Source of the DNA: Erigeron canadensis
Lineage: Eukaryota; Streptophyta; Magnoliopsida; Asterales; Asteraceae
Assembly (NCBI RefSeq): GCF_010389155.1
Contig: NC_057762.1
Location: forward strand, 62,001 to 126,000
Length of the DNA: 64,000 nucleotides
Direction of reading: 5' to 3'
Of this stretch, positions 42,117-53,259 are shown piece after piece. Both the position numbers and the translations under genes were made by a program. Numbering within the stretch: position 1 is the stretch's first letter; every line of letters starts with the position of its first letter. Below the pieces are notes generated by a model. That model ran no database searches, had not been told where the DNA came from, and was given only the letters and a program-made list of their open reading frames with translations.

Positions 42117-44204
42117 CTAGCCCGAACGGAGGTCAATTTTAGAGAAGATGTTTGCACCATTAAGTTCGTCTAAGAGCTCATCAATAGTTGGGATTGGAAA
42201 ACGATCACGAATGGTGACTGCGTTTAGAGCTTGGTAGTCTACACAAAAACGCCAGGTACCATCCTTTTTCTTCACTAATAAAACCGGTGAGGAGAACGGG
42301 CTTTGACTAGGTTGTATGATTCCATCGCGCAGCATCTCGTCAATCAATTGGGTCATTACTTTTTTCTGAAAATGAGGGTATCGGTATGGCTTCACATTTA
42401 CTGGTTTGTTGTCATTGAGTAGGGGTATCTGGTGGTCATGGGGTCGTGAAGGTGGTAATGTATGTGGTGTAGCAAAAACAGTTTGAAATTCATTCAGTAA
42501 GTTGGTGATGAGAGGGTCGGAATTGGTTAATGAATCTGTGGTGTTGCTGGAGGGTTCCAAAAGTAAGGCATGAAGTGAATCAATTGACCCATGGCGAAGC
42601 ATAGAAGATAAGGAGCTTGAAAGTACCTGTTTGTTCATGGGTTCTCCTGTTAGGGTGATGGAATTACCATTGATGGTAAAGGATATTTTTGGTATGGAGA
42701 AGTCAGCAATAATTGGTCCAAGGGTCCCCAACCAAGCGATACCAAGGACCACATCGGCTCCTTGTACTGGAAAAACGAAAAATAGAATTTGAAAATCTGC
42801 TTTTTGAAGTTGTAATGGGACGTCTTGACAGTGCCCTTGGCAGTGAATGTTTTGACCGTTACCAACCATAACCGCAAAGGGTTGTAGCGGTTTTTTTGGG
42901 AGGTCCAACCTTGATACAATTCGTGGTTGTATTATATTGTGGGTACTACCACAATCTACCAAAACTGTGACTGGACTGCCGTTGATGTATCCTGTGATAC
43001 GAAGAGTTTGTAGTGAGGACATACCAAAATAGGCCGCATCAGATAAAGACATGAATTGTGGGGTTGCTGTTTTTGTTTCCTGTGGATCGGGGGGTTCGTT
43101 TTGAGAAAGGATCTGATCATCATTATCCACAATCAGCAAGAATTGTGGAGGTGAACATTTGTGGCCAGGAAAGAACTTTTCGGGGCATCGAAAACACAAA
43201 CCTTCTTTTCGACGTAGTTGTATAGCTTCAGGTGATAGTTTAGTTAATGGTAAGGGTTTGGGTGGCGACGACATTAATGGTGGTGTAGTCATTACAGGTG
43301 GTGTTGTAGTCGTGGGTTTTGTGAAATTGGTGGTGGGTGCTAGGGACGTGGAAATAGGAGTGGATATCGGGTTTATGGAGAAGTTTGTTGTAGAATAAGA
43401 TTTTGTTGCATAAGGTGATTTGTATTTGAATAAATGGTTGAATTTATCCTCAACACGTCTAGCTAGGCCACATGCTGCTTCAAAGGTATTGGGCTTAATG
43501 ATAGCTAATTCGGCCTGTATCTCAGGTTTAAGCCCAGAAATAAAACAATTGAGTAATGTTTGGGCTGAGAGACCTGTAATACGATTGTTGAGACGTTCGA
43601 ATTCGGTTTGGTATTCCGTCACCGTTGCTTGTTGATGAAGTTTAAATAAGGCAGCCTCATGATTGTCAAATGTTGATGGGCCGAAGCGAAGTTCAACGGA
43701 TCGTTTAAATGCCGTCCAGTTTCCAAGTAGGCCATTTGAAGATTGGTTTTGGTACCATGTTAATGCATCGCCCACGAAGTGAAATGCTGTGAGGGTGACT
43801 CTTTCTTGTGGTGGAATTTGATAATATGTGAAATAGTTTTCTGCTTGAAATATCCACCCTAAAGGATGTGAGCCATCAAAATTGGGGAGTTGAATTTTAG
43901 GTGGTCTTGGGTTGCGTGGTTGGTCGCGGTTAACGTGGTGACGGGTAGGCTCTTCTTCGTCGGATTCAGAAGTGGAACGGTCAGTGAGTCTGGTGACCTG
44001 ATTAATGAGCCGGGCTGTGTTTTCGGTTTGGGCATCAAGTTTGGCGTTGAGGTTGGTTGTGGCTTGGACTAATGCTGCAATTTGGGTGTTAAGGTTGGCT
44101 TGGTTGTTTGCAGAATTTGTGGTGATGGTAATCAGTTGGTTTAATTGGTCATTTGAAGTTGATGACATTTCATCCGAGGAAGAAGCGTCTTTTCGCGGTG
44201 GCAT
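42117..44204 (-). CDS. Reina-like gag, protease and start of RT
   Basis: 695-codon ORF from ATG 44204. The N-terminus is Gln/Asn-rich with a likely coiled coil ([18 protein letters not shown], about residues 42-75). The gag domain occupies about residues 108-260 ([65 protein letters not shown]). A CCHC variant [14 protein letters not shown] is near residue 340 and protease [12 protein letters not shown] near residue 415, with [10 protein letters not shown] begins near residue 595 and reaches SKIDLRSG before a TAG, so the ORF ends by a nonsense codon, not naturally. Gag and protease are otherwise complete. Confidence 0.85.
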   Translation of the reverse strand: MPPRKDASSSDEMSSTSNDQLNQLITITTNSANNQANLNTQIAALVQATTNLNAKLDAQTENTARLINQVTRLTDRSTSESDEEEPTRHHVNRDQPRNPRPPKIQLPNFDGSHPLGWIFQAENYFTYYQIPPQERVTLTAFHFVGDALTWYQNQSSNGLLGNWTAFKRSVELRFGPSTFDNHEAALFKLHQQATVTEYQTEFERLNNRITGLSAQTLLNCFISGLKPEIQAELAIIKPNTFEAACGLARRVEDKFNHLFKYKSPYATKSYSTTNFSINPISTPISTSLAPTTNFTKPTTTTPPVMTTPPLMSSPPKPLPLTKLSPEAIQLRRKEGLCFRCPEKFFPGHKCSPPQFLLIVDNDDQILSQNEPPDPQETKTATPQFMSLSDAAYFGMSSLQTLRITGYINGSPVTVLVDCGSTHNIIQPRIVSRLDLPKKPLQPFAVMVGNGQNIHCQGHCQDVPLQLQKADFQILFFVFPVQGADVVLGIAWLGTLGPIIADFSIPKISFTINGNSITLTGEPMNKQVLSSSLSSMLRHGSIDSLHALLLEPSSNTTDSLTNSDPLITNLLNEFQTVFATPHTLPPSRPHDHQIPLLNDNKPVNVKPYRYPHFQKKVMTQLIDEMLRDGIIQPSQSPFSSPVLLVKKKDGTWRFCVDYQALNAVTIRDRFPIPTIDELLDELNGANIFSKIDLRSG

Positions 44205-44223
44205 AATGGAGGATGTTGAGACG

Positions 44224-44238
44224 TGAATGAAAGCACCA
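44224..44238 (-). other. Primer binding site of the Reina-like element
   Basis: TGGTGCTTTCATTCA on the minus strand, three bases inside the 5' LTR. TGGTGCTTTCATT-type sites are seen in other plant chromoviruses; I did not assign a tRNA. Confidence 0.6.
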
Positions 44239-44241
44239 AAA

Positions 44242-44645
44242 TGATAGAGCCTTTTTTAGTAGGCAAACACTCCAAAGAATTAAGAGAAGAAACAAGAGTT
44301 CTTGGGGCAATTTTCTGATATATTCCAAATGCAAAAACTACAAGTATTTAAAGATGCATGAGATTACATGTACACCATGCCATGTTTGCATGTCCACCAT
44401 GTCCCTTCCCTTATTCTTAGCCATGATCTACCACTATCTTATCCTAAATGCAAGCAACTATGTTGGACACTTCAATACTAAAAGTAACAGAAATAAACGT
44501 GCAGAAATAAACATGCTGGTAACCAACTCCTAATGACTGGACTCCTTAATCCAACAACCTATTGGGCTTTTGTTTGATGCGTTTGGGTCTGCCTTCAATC
44601 TGGGGTTGGGCCTGGGCCTGTGTAGTAGCAGACTGGGTCGTATCA
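44242..44645 (-). repeat. 5' LTR of the Reina-like element (404 bp)
   Basis: Matches 39283-39686 at all but about five positions and ends at the TSD. Confidence 0.9.
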
Positions 44646-44650
44646 TTGTG

Positions 44651-45670
44651 GCTGAAATTAAGGCTTTGGCAAGTCACATGGATAAGCAATTTGCAAGTAT
44701 GGATGGTAGGTTTAGTTTGATTGAGAAGGATTTGAAGACGGCGGTTGCGGGTTGTGACATTTGTGGTGATAGGCATTACACAGAAGATTGTGATAAAGCG
44801 CCAAGGAAAGAAAAAGTTGATTATTTTCAAAATCAATACCAAGCATCGTTTGCAAATCGAGGGCTATTTCAAAGGAATGGAGCGTTCCAAAACTGTTACC
44901 AAGGAAATTCTAACTCTAACTTAAACTCTAATGGTGCAGGAAATTACAGGTCTAGGTTGGGAGCTTCATGGGAAGGAAACAGAGATGGAGGTGTAAAAGT
45001 TCAACCTATTGAAGTTGTTGATCCTAATGCCGAGCTTAGGGATTTTGTGAAGAAGTTTATGGTGGATCAAGACAAGAAGAATGAGAACTACCGCACCAAT
45101 ATCACTGCTTTGAATGATAAGATGAATCAAAATATCAAAAGTCAATAAGTGGCGATCAAGGATTTAGGTGTAAGGCTTGATAGGTTGGGTAATTTAAATC
45201 GTCAGCAAAGTTCTTTGGCAAGTAACACCCAACAAAATCCTAAGCCTTCCGGTTCAAATGATGGAGGTAATAAGTATCAACTCCCGAATGTTAGGAATGA
45301 GCATGTAAATGCCATTACTACTCGGTCAGGTAAGGTAGTAAACTCTCATATTTCTCCTCCTATTTCTAGTGCTACTAATGTTCCTATGCAGGTTGATAGT
45401 GAGAGTGAAGATGATCAAGTTGATGAAGAGATTGTAGAGGAGTCGAACCCAGCCGTGAAATCACTAGTCGTTCCATCTACATCTACTACACCGATGGCTA
45501 CACTGGTAGCTAAACCGGCAGTTGTTGAACCCGAGGTGAAGGCATACAAGCCTAAGATTCCTTTTCCTCAAAGATTGAAGAAGGATAAGCTCAAGGAACA
45601 ATATGGTAAGTTCATGGACATGATTAAATCGGTTTATATTAACGTGTCTTTGGTTGATTTGCTTTAAGGA
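44651..45670 (+). pseudogene. Athila gag, C-terminal part, up to protease
   Basis: Resumes gag after the Reina insertion: EIKALASHMDKQFASMDGRF, a zinc-knuckle-like CDICGDRHYTEDC, a Gln/Asn/Gly-rich stretch (FQNQYQASFANRG, NSNSNLNSNGAGN), NAELRDFVKKFM, then a TAA at 45146-45148. The frame goes on with TTRSGK, an acidic segment and the basic PFPQRLKKDKLKEQYGKF that precedes protease in Athila elements. Another TAA at 45665 follows. All segments are in one frame, so only nonsense codons break it. Confidence 0.75.
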
Positions 45671-48600
45671 ATGCCGAATTATGCCAAGTTCATCAAGGAT
45701 CTTGTGATGGATAAGAGGAAGCTAGAGGAAGCTAAGGCTACTTTCCTCAACGCGGAGTATTCGACAACTGTGCAAAATCAAATCCCTCCTAAGCTTGAAG
45801 ATCCAGCGAGTAGTCTGATTACTTGTTCTCTTGATGCTAAGCTTACTTGTGATGCTTTAGCCGACATTGGTGCAAGCATTAATTTGATGCCTTTTTCAGT
45901 TTATAGGCGATTGTCTTTAGCGGCTTTAAAGCCAACTTAGATGAACATTAGGCTCGCCGATCATTCATTTTAGTACCCCATCGGGATTGCTGAAAATTTG
46001 TGTTTTAAAGTAGGCCATATTGTCTTTTTGGCCAATTTTGTTATCCTTGAGATGGAAGAGGACGCCAAGGTGCCTCTTATCTTAGGCCGACCTTTCTTAT
46101 ATACGGCCGATGCTATCATTCGTGTCAAGGATAAAGTTATTTCGTTGGGTATAGGAAATGATAGGATTTCGTTTTCAATTGATAAAGCTTTGCAACATCC
46201 TTATTCTACTAATGATTCATGTTTCAGGATTGATGTGATTTATGAGGACGAAGCTTTGAAAATGGAATTGATGAATTTTTTGGACACAGATGAAGGAGAA
46301 GCTTTGCTTGCTTGTATTAAAAAGGAGCAAGTGATGGTTGCGGATATGGTAAAAAAGATCATGGAGTTAAGCACAAATGAATCATCACCAGAGGATGAGA
46401 CTTTTGAGGAGATTGAGAGGGATGGTTTGAAGATTAAAACTTCGGTGGAAAATCCACCAACCGATTTGGAGCTCAAGCCACTTCCCGAGCACTTGGAATA
46501 TGCATTCCTCGAAGGTAAGTCACTTCTTCCCATTGTCATTTCCTCATCACTTTTGGATGATGAAAAAGGTAAGTTAATGATTGTTTTGAAGGCTCATAAA
46601 AGAGCCTTTGCTTGGCGTACAACTGACATACCCGGAAATAGCCCCGAATTTTGTAAACATAAGATTAATTTGCATGAAAATTTCACACCAAGTGTTCAAA
46701 GACAAAGGAGGCTAAATCCGAATATGATAGATGTCGTTAAGAAAGAGATAATAAAACTTTTAGATGCTAGAATTATTTATCCTATCTCTGACAGTCCATG
46801 GGTAAGTCCGGTCCATTGTGTACCAAAGAAGGGGGGAATGACCGTTGTCACTAATGAACATAATGAACTTGTGCCTACTAGGACGGTTACCGGGTGGCGG
46901 GTGTGTATTGACTATAGGAAATTGAATGATGCAACCCGTAAAGACCATTTCCCTTTACCCTTCATTGACCAAATGCTCGAACGGTTAGCCAGAAATGAGT
47001 ATTTTTGCTTTCTTCATGGTTTCTCCGAGTACTTCCAAATACCCATTGACACCAATGATCAAGAAAAAGACGACCTTTACATGTCCCTTTGGCACATATG
47101 CTTATCGTAGGATGCCATTTGGATTGTGTAATGCTCCTGTCACCTTCCAAAGGTGCATGATCGCGATATTCCAAGACATGTTGGAGACATCTATGGAGGT
47201 TTTCATGGATGACTTCTCGGTCTTTGGTGATTCTTTTAACAAGTGTCTTTCCAACTTGGATAAGATGCTTGAGCGATGTGAGCAGGCACACCTTGTTCTT
47301 AATTGGGAAAAATGTCATTTCATGGTTAAAGAAGGCATTGTTTTGGGGCATAAGGTGTCTAGTTTGGGGATTGAGGTAGATAAGACTAAAATTGATGTTA
47401 TTGCTAAATTACCTCCACCAACTAATGTAAAGGGCGTTAGAAGTTTTTTTGGTCATGTCGGGTTCTACCGTAGGTTTATTAAAGATTTTTTAAAGATAAC
47501 TCGACCTATGACCCGTTTGCTTGAAAAAGATGTGCCTTTTGAGTTTAATTCGGATTGTTTAAAGTCGTTTGAACAGCTTAAAGATTGTTTAACTCACTCA
47601 CCCATTATGGTTTCTCCTGATTGGTCTCAACCTTTTGAACTAATGTGTGATGCGAGTGATTTTGTAGTTGGAGCTGTTTTAGGACAACGAGAAGGTAATC
47701 ATTTTCGTCCTATTTATTTTGCTAGCAAGACTCTTAATAGTGCTCAACAAAATTACACTACTACTGAAAAAGAGTTGCTTGCTGTTGTGTATACATTTGA
47801 TAAATTTAGGTTGTATTTGGTGCTTAGTAAGACCATTGTTTTTACCGATCATTCAACCTTTAAGTACTTGTTTTCTAAACAAGATGTTAAACCTTGTCTC
47901 ATACGTTAGGTCTTGCTTTTGCAAAAGTTTGACATTGAGATAAAGAATAAGTAAGGGGCTGAAAATTTGGTGGCCGATCACTTGAGTAGGTTAGAGGATC
48001 CTCACCGTGAGGAACCAAGGGGAGATGATATTGATGATACCTTCCCGGATGAATCGTTGATGAGTATTTCTAATGTTCCATGGTATGCAGATTTTGCTAA
48101 TTATCTTGTTGCATGGGTGATTCCAAAAGGATGGACGAATCAACAAAGGAAAAAGTTCTTTTCCGATGTTAAGCATTATTATTGGGAAGAACCCTATTTG
48201 TTTCGTGTTTGTGCAGATGGAATGATTAGAAGATGTGTTGCGGGAGGGGAGACTCGTTTGATCTTGGATGGATGTCACCGAGGGCCAACCGGTGGTCATT
48301 ATGGACCTTCCATTACCTGTAAGAAAGTGTTTGATGTAGGTTTTTATTGGCCAACGATTTTTAAGGAAGCTCAAACTTTGGTGGATACTTGTGATGCGTG
48401 TCAACGTCAAGGGAACATCACAAGGAGAGATGAGATGCCTCAAAACTTCATTCAGGTTTGCTAAGTTTTTGATGTTTGGGGTATTGATTTTATGGGACTC
48501 TTTCCGCCTTCAAATAAGTGTCTTTACATTTTAGTGGCGGTTGATTATGTGTCTAAATGGGCCGAGGCTAATTAAGGCCTTGCCAACAAATGATGCAAGG

Positions 48601-49341
48601 GTTGTGGTAGATTTCTTAAAATAATTGTTTTGTCGTTTTGGTTGTCCTAAGGCCTTAATAAGTGATCGTGGAACTCATTTTGCGAATCACCAACTTGCTA
48701 AGGTGTTAGAGAGGTATGGTGTTCATCATCGTTTCTCTAATTCTTATCACCCGCAAACGAGTGGCCAAGTAGAAAATACAAATAGGGCTTTAAAACAAGT
48801 TTTAGAGAAAACCATAGGTGATAATCCTAAAAATTGGTCAAAGAAAGTGGATGATGCATTGTGGGCCTTTAGGACCGCATTTAAGACTCCACTTGGGACT
48901 ACACCTTATCGGTTATTGTATGGAAAGACATGTCATTTGCTGTTAGAGATAGAGCATAAGGCTTATTGGGCTCTTAAAATTGTAATATGGACTTAATTAA
49001 GAATGTTACAATTAAATGATTTAGATGAGTTAAGATTGCATGCTTATGAAAATTCGAAGCTCTATAAAGAAAGGACAAAGGTTTGGCATGATCGTAGGTT
49101 GAGAAAGAAAGATTTCAAAGTAGGTGATAAAGTTTTGTTGTTTACTTCAATGTTTAAGTTGAAACAACCTAAATTGACTTCAAGATGGATGAGACCCTAT
49201 GTCATTAAACATATTTATCCTTCGGGGTATGTGGAATTGTATAAGGGAAATGGGGAAACATTTATTGTCAATGGCCATAGGTTGAAGGTTTTTAATGAAG
49301 AAGCTTGTGACGGAGTTGTGGTTGATCAACTCCCGTTTTAA
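45671..49341 (+). pseudogene. Athila pol: protease, RT, RNase H, integrase (heavily broken)
   Basis: Protease DIGASINLMPFSVYRRL (45862 on) and VPLILGRPFL. RT has DSPWVSPVHCVPKKGG, GWRVCIDYRKLN, MPFGLCNAPVTFQRCM and catalytic VFMDDFSVFG (about 47200). RNase H has CDASDFVVGAVLGQ, TTEKELLAVVYTFDKFR and TDHSTFKYLF. Integrase has [26 protein letters not shown] and YHPQTSGQVENTNRALK. Stops lie at 45938, 45971, 47907, 47952, 48462, 48619 and 48994. One extra A in the A-run near 47065 and a shift near 48572 change frame. The LTVNGHRLK-like FIVNGHRLK C-terminus at 49275 closes the polyprotein before TAA at 49339. The two sides of every break match the family, so this is decay and not rearrangement. 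Confidence 0.85.
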
Positions 49342-50057
49342 GCAATTGATAAGTGATTGGTGATGTGAGTCTAGCTAACGACTCCTTATAAATTAAGCGC
49401 TTCTCTGGAGGCAACCCGTGTGTTTTTATTTTCATTTTATTTCATTTTTCGTTGCTCATAACCCAAAAACATTTGAAAAATTTTATTAAAAAAAACCAAA
49501 AAGATTTTTGTTTTCTTTGTTTAGTTATGTTTATTTTTCGTTTTTATAGCGTTTTGTTGAGATATGCAGGTCCCGAAGTGTCCAGATGTGTTACGGTAAG
49601 TCAAAACGAGCCAAGGTAAGTTCTTAGTGTCGAAAAAAGGGTTCGTGCGCCGCATAGCATGTTTGTACGGGGCATAGGAACTTGTTGAAATTTTTCTGTG
49701 ATTGTTTAATAGGGTTTGTGCGCCGCACAAGTTGAGTGTGCGGCGCATATCAGGCACTTCAAATTTGTGATTTTCCTGAAACTTTATTTTGTACGCCGCA
49801 TAGGTTATGTTTGCACCGCACACGATTGATTGACCAGCCGTTGACCGTGTTTGATTTGACTTTGGATTGGATTGTCTTTGGATAATGGGGGCCCACAGAA
49901 ATCTTAGTTGTTCTTTTGTTTGTGCTCCTAGATGTCGACATTACACACACAAACAAACATAAACAAGTTTTTAAGTGTTCTTGTTTTCTTTCTCAAATAA
50001 AACCAAAATCCTTCCATTCGTTTTGAATTTTCTTCTTGTTTTTCTTGTTTAAACATC
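49342..50057 (+). other. Athila inter-ORF region
   Basis: Contains the block TTAAGCGCTTCTCTGGAGGCAACCCGTG (49396-49423), remembered from many Athila elements, and five GTGCGCCGCA-like words (49644-49825). No ORF of note. Confidence 0.6.
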
Positions 50058-52540
50058 ATGGTTCGCACATCTAGGGTATGTTTCTCTCCTCTTATCTCTT
50101 TCCATTGGTTTCTTGCATTGTTGGGAGGAGATAGATCCGAAAATTTTTAAGGTTTTTTTCAAATTAATTTCGAATAAAACAAAATTACTTGATTCTTTGT
50201 TATGGGTTATGTTTTTAATGATGAATGCAATTGATTTTAACAAGTAATTTGTGTTTAATTTGAATTTTTCGGATCTAGGGTTTATAAGAAATTCGAAAAA
50301 GTTTGGGGCTTTTGATTATTATTGCTTGGGAATGGTTTGAATATGCTTTAATTGATTGTATTTAGTTTCGATTTGGATTAATTGCATGATTTATGTTCAA
50401 ATTTGGAATTAGGGTTCTTGAGTATGAACTAAGTTTGGGGGAAACTGATGTATGATGATGTTTAAGGTTGGGTTTGTTTAATTTGTCATTAATTGTGAAA
50501 AACATCTTTGATTTGGTTTGGGTGATTCGAAAGTGGTTGGGAAAGGTCGAGTTGACTTTTGTTGACCTGTCTTGTTCTTGAAGATGATTGAATAGTATTT
50601 GAATTTAGGTGGGAAGTGATTTAATTGGATTAAAATGCAAGAAAAACAAGGATTTTTTGGAAAATTGGTTTTGTGCACCGCACAAAGGAAGTGTGCGCCG
50701 CATGTCGGGGCTAGTATGCTACAGTACTTGTTGTTTCTTGGTTCTGTGCGCTGCACAGACTGGTCTGATTACATTTTTTTTGATTTTTCGTAATCGTTTT
50801 GGTTTGTTTATGGTATTTTTGAAGTTCTACTATGATTATATGAATGTTTTGTGTGTTTTTTTGCAGAGAGGAAATGCGGTGGCTTCTTCTTCAAATGCCC
50901 CAGCTTTTGTTCTGGGAATTATTGAAGGTAACGACTATACAAACCCAGAACCAAGTGACCCTTTCACATACAAAGACGTACCACTGGATGCAAGAGCATA
51001 AAATCTTCCAGCGGATACTCATGTGTGGTTAACATTCTCGGGATCGGAATGTCGTGAACGAATCCATTATCTCAATAAATTTCAAGAGATTCGTTACCAT
51101 GGGTTTTGCAATCACGAATAGTTAATTGGAGAGAGTTAGAGAATTTGGGGATAGCTACTGAATTGAAAGGGATGATGCAGTGTAAGTATAGGAATTCCAA
51201 TGGTCAAATAAAAACTTATAGGATGTGGGAAGAAGCGTTTGATTGTGATTTTCCACCGGTTCGAGAGTGGTGCTTAGAGTTCTTGAGCATAATTCGGGTC
51301 GATACTAGATTGAATAGGAGTGAGTTTTACACAAAGAAGGTTATTCATTTCAGGGCAGGTGGGATACAAAGGCACTGTTCTGTGCCTGAATTTGCTTATT
51401 TAACGGGGATGTTGGGTGAGAGATCTTTGTCGGACATTAATGGCTATGACTTCCTTCTTGATGGAGTTTTTGATAAGGGAGTCTCTGGTTTTGATGATCA
51501 TCGTGATGTTAATGCATATTGGAGAGAGCTTGGAGGTTCGGGGGATGTTAAGTCATCTTCTAGTAGGCATACACATATTGAGGATCCTTTGATGGGTGTT
51601 TTGCATAAGTTGATCACACACTGTTTTTTGCAGCGCGGTGACCATGTTGATAAGGTCACACCTCAGAATGTTTGGCTCATGCGGTTGTTTAAGGAGGGTG
51701 GTGATTCTCGATATGCTTGTGTTCCTTATGTTTTAGATCGATACATGGCAACCCACCGAGATCCCAAACTTTTCTAGCGGGAACTATATTTCTTTGATTT
51801 TCGGGATGTTACATGTAGATGGGTTGAGGTTGAGTAAAGGGATTAATAGGACGCCTTGTTTGCCATTTGGTTTGGATGATTTGAGACGGGCTGGTTTGGT
51901 TATTACGGTTAATAACCGTGATACTTTTATTGGTAATGTTAAGGGAGATTAGAGACCGGATCGGAGGAGACGTCGTGAGGATGGTACTAGTGAGCCTAGG
52001 TTCACGGGTGGTGCATCTTCTTCATCATCTGCTTTTGACTTCTCTTCTTTGCAGGGTCATATTTTTGGTATGCAAGAGTCGCTGGATTTGATACTCGATC
52101 AGACTCGCTCGATGACCGGTATGTTGCATCGAGTGGTGGACCAGGAGAGACAGATGGAGGAGCATCATAGGCAGCAGAATGAGTCTCTTCCCGAGCCTGA
52201 GCGTACCGAGTTTGAGCCTGAGCCTCCAGAGATCACGCCTCCCAGTGAGCGTGCTTTTGAATTCTTTTTCCCTCAATAGGGATACCAGCAGGAGCAATTT
52301 AGCTTCCAACCTCCCACATTTGACCCTGCATCTCAGTCTTCGGGTTTTGGTATGTACACCGGTGCTCTACGTTATCAGGGGAATTATTTTAGCTATCATA
52401 CACTGGTAGGAGACAAGGCTGGAGGGCGATCCACTATGGGTACTCCAAACATTGTTCCGGGTGGAGATTTCTTTTCTGAGGGTGATGGTCGTGCTGGAGG
52501 AGATGGTGTGGATTCTATTTTCCATCCTCCTGAGTCTTGA
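50058..52540 (+). pseudogene. Athila env-position ORF with inferred intron
   Basis: A first exon ATG GTT CGC ACA TCT AGG (50058-50075) is followed by a strong donor GTATGT. A strong acceptor TTTTTTTGCAG ends at 50866, and joining them keeps frame into RGNAVASSSNAPAF. Exon 2 carries VWLTFSGSECRERIHYLNKF, then NWRELENLGIATELKGMM, WEEAFDCDFPPVREWCLEFLS, the AGGIQRHCSVPEFAYLTGMLGE block, EDPLMGVLHKLITHCFLQR, VPYVLDRYMA, a basic DRRRRREDG, a coiled coil (SLDLILDQTRSMTGMLHRVV, QERQMEEHHRQQ) and a Gly-rich end. Stops at 50999, about 51951 and 52277 and shifts near 51110 and 51770 break it. It matches the ATHILA ORF family as I remember it. I see no signal peptide or convincing membrane segment in the readable parts. 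Confidence 0.65.
50076..50866 (+). other. Inferred intron of the Athila env-position ORF (791 bp)
   Basis: Donor AGG|GTATGT and acceptor TTTTTTTGCAG|AGA, phase 0. It holds three GTGC(G/A)CCGCA-like words at 50672-50757. T-rich as expected for a plant intron. Confidence 0.55.
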
Positions 52541-53259
52541 TATGATTATGATTATGGTTGATGGCGGTGCTGGTTTCCGTGGGCATTGAGTCATCGTGAT
52601 GATATTGGGTTCGTTTGGTTGGAGCTTTGGAGTTGACTTGCATATTTATTTTAGTTTTTCTTTCATTTGGTTCGTAATGCCTTTGTTGGCACTTAAACAA
52701 ATTTTTTTCCCGTACTTAGTTAGTTATTTGGTTGTGTAGGGGGGGGGGGTTGGCAATTTAGTTTGATTATGTTCTAATGCTTATTATGTTTTAGTTTTGC
52801 TTTGGTTGTGTTTTATGCATTTAGAAGGAGCAATTCATGTGCATATACTGGCAGTAAGTTCAGCGCCCATTCATTTTTGATAATTCTACCGAGCATACAA
52901 ACATTTACCAAAATCCGGCAAGTTCTCGATATCTTTTATTTCTTTTATTTTTGCTTTTACCTATTTCCCGTAGATTGTCTTTAGTTCATTGTGCAATGGG
53001 GCATTGTACAACTCAAGTATGGACGGAGAGGTAAATAGGAAAAATCTGGGTGATTTTTGAGACTTTTTGACCTTTTGATTGCTTGTCCTTTTAGTTTAAT
53101 TGCTTTGTCATATAGGATTTAATCATATTAGTAATTAAACTATGTTCCCTTGGTTAAAATTTTAAATTGTGAAATGTGTTTTGAATGATTAGATAGGCAA
53201 ATCCCTTTTTGATTGATTATATGACTAGTACACTCTATCCCAAAACACAAAATATTAGA

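Larger units (their letters stand above)
39278..44650 (-). mobile_element. Reina-like chromovirus, complete, with 5-bp TSD
   Basis: TTGTG duplications at 39278-39282 and 44646-44650 flank 404-bp LTRs (39283-39686 and 44242-44645) that read TGATACGACC...GGCTCTATCA on the minus strand and differ at about five positions. A primer site beginning TGGTGCTTTCATTCA follows the 5' LTR (44238-44224), gag-pol spans 44204-39587, and a polypurine tract GAAGAGGGGGG lies at 39690-39702. The short LTRs, compact size (5.36 kb) and C-terminal chromodomain fit the Reina branch. Youngest insertion visible in this part of the window. Confidence 0.9.

Noticed and set aside
43159..44226. Several 60-79 codon plus-strand ORFs opposite Reina gag
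   Set aside because: Antisense shadows of a recognisable gag-protease ORF.
44570..44650. Apparent start of the Athila gag continuation inside the Reina LTR
   Set aside because: The open frame begins in LTR sequence by chance; the real gag frame enters from 39282 across the insertion.
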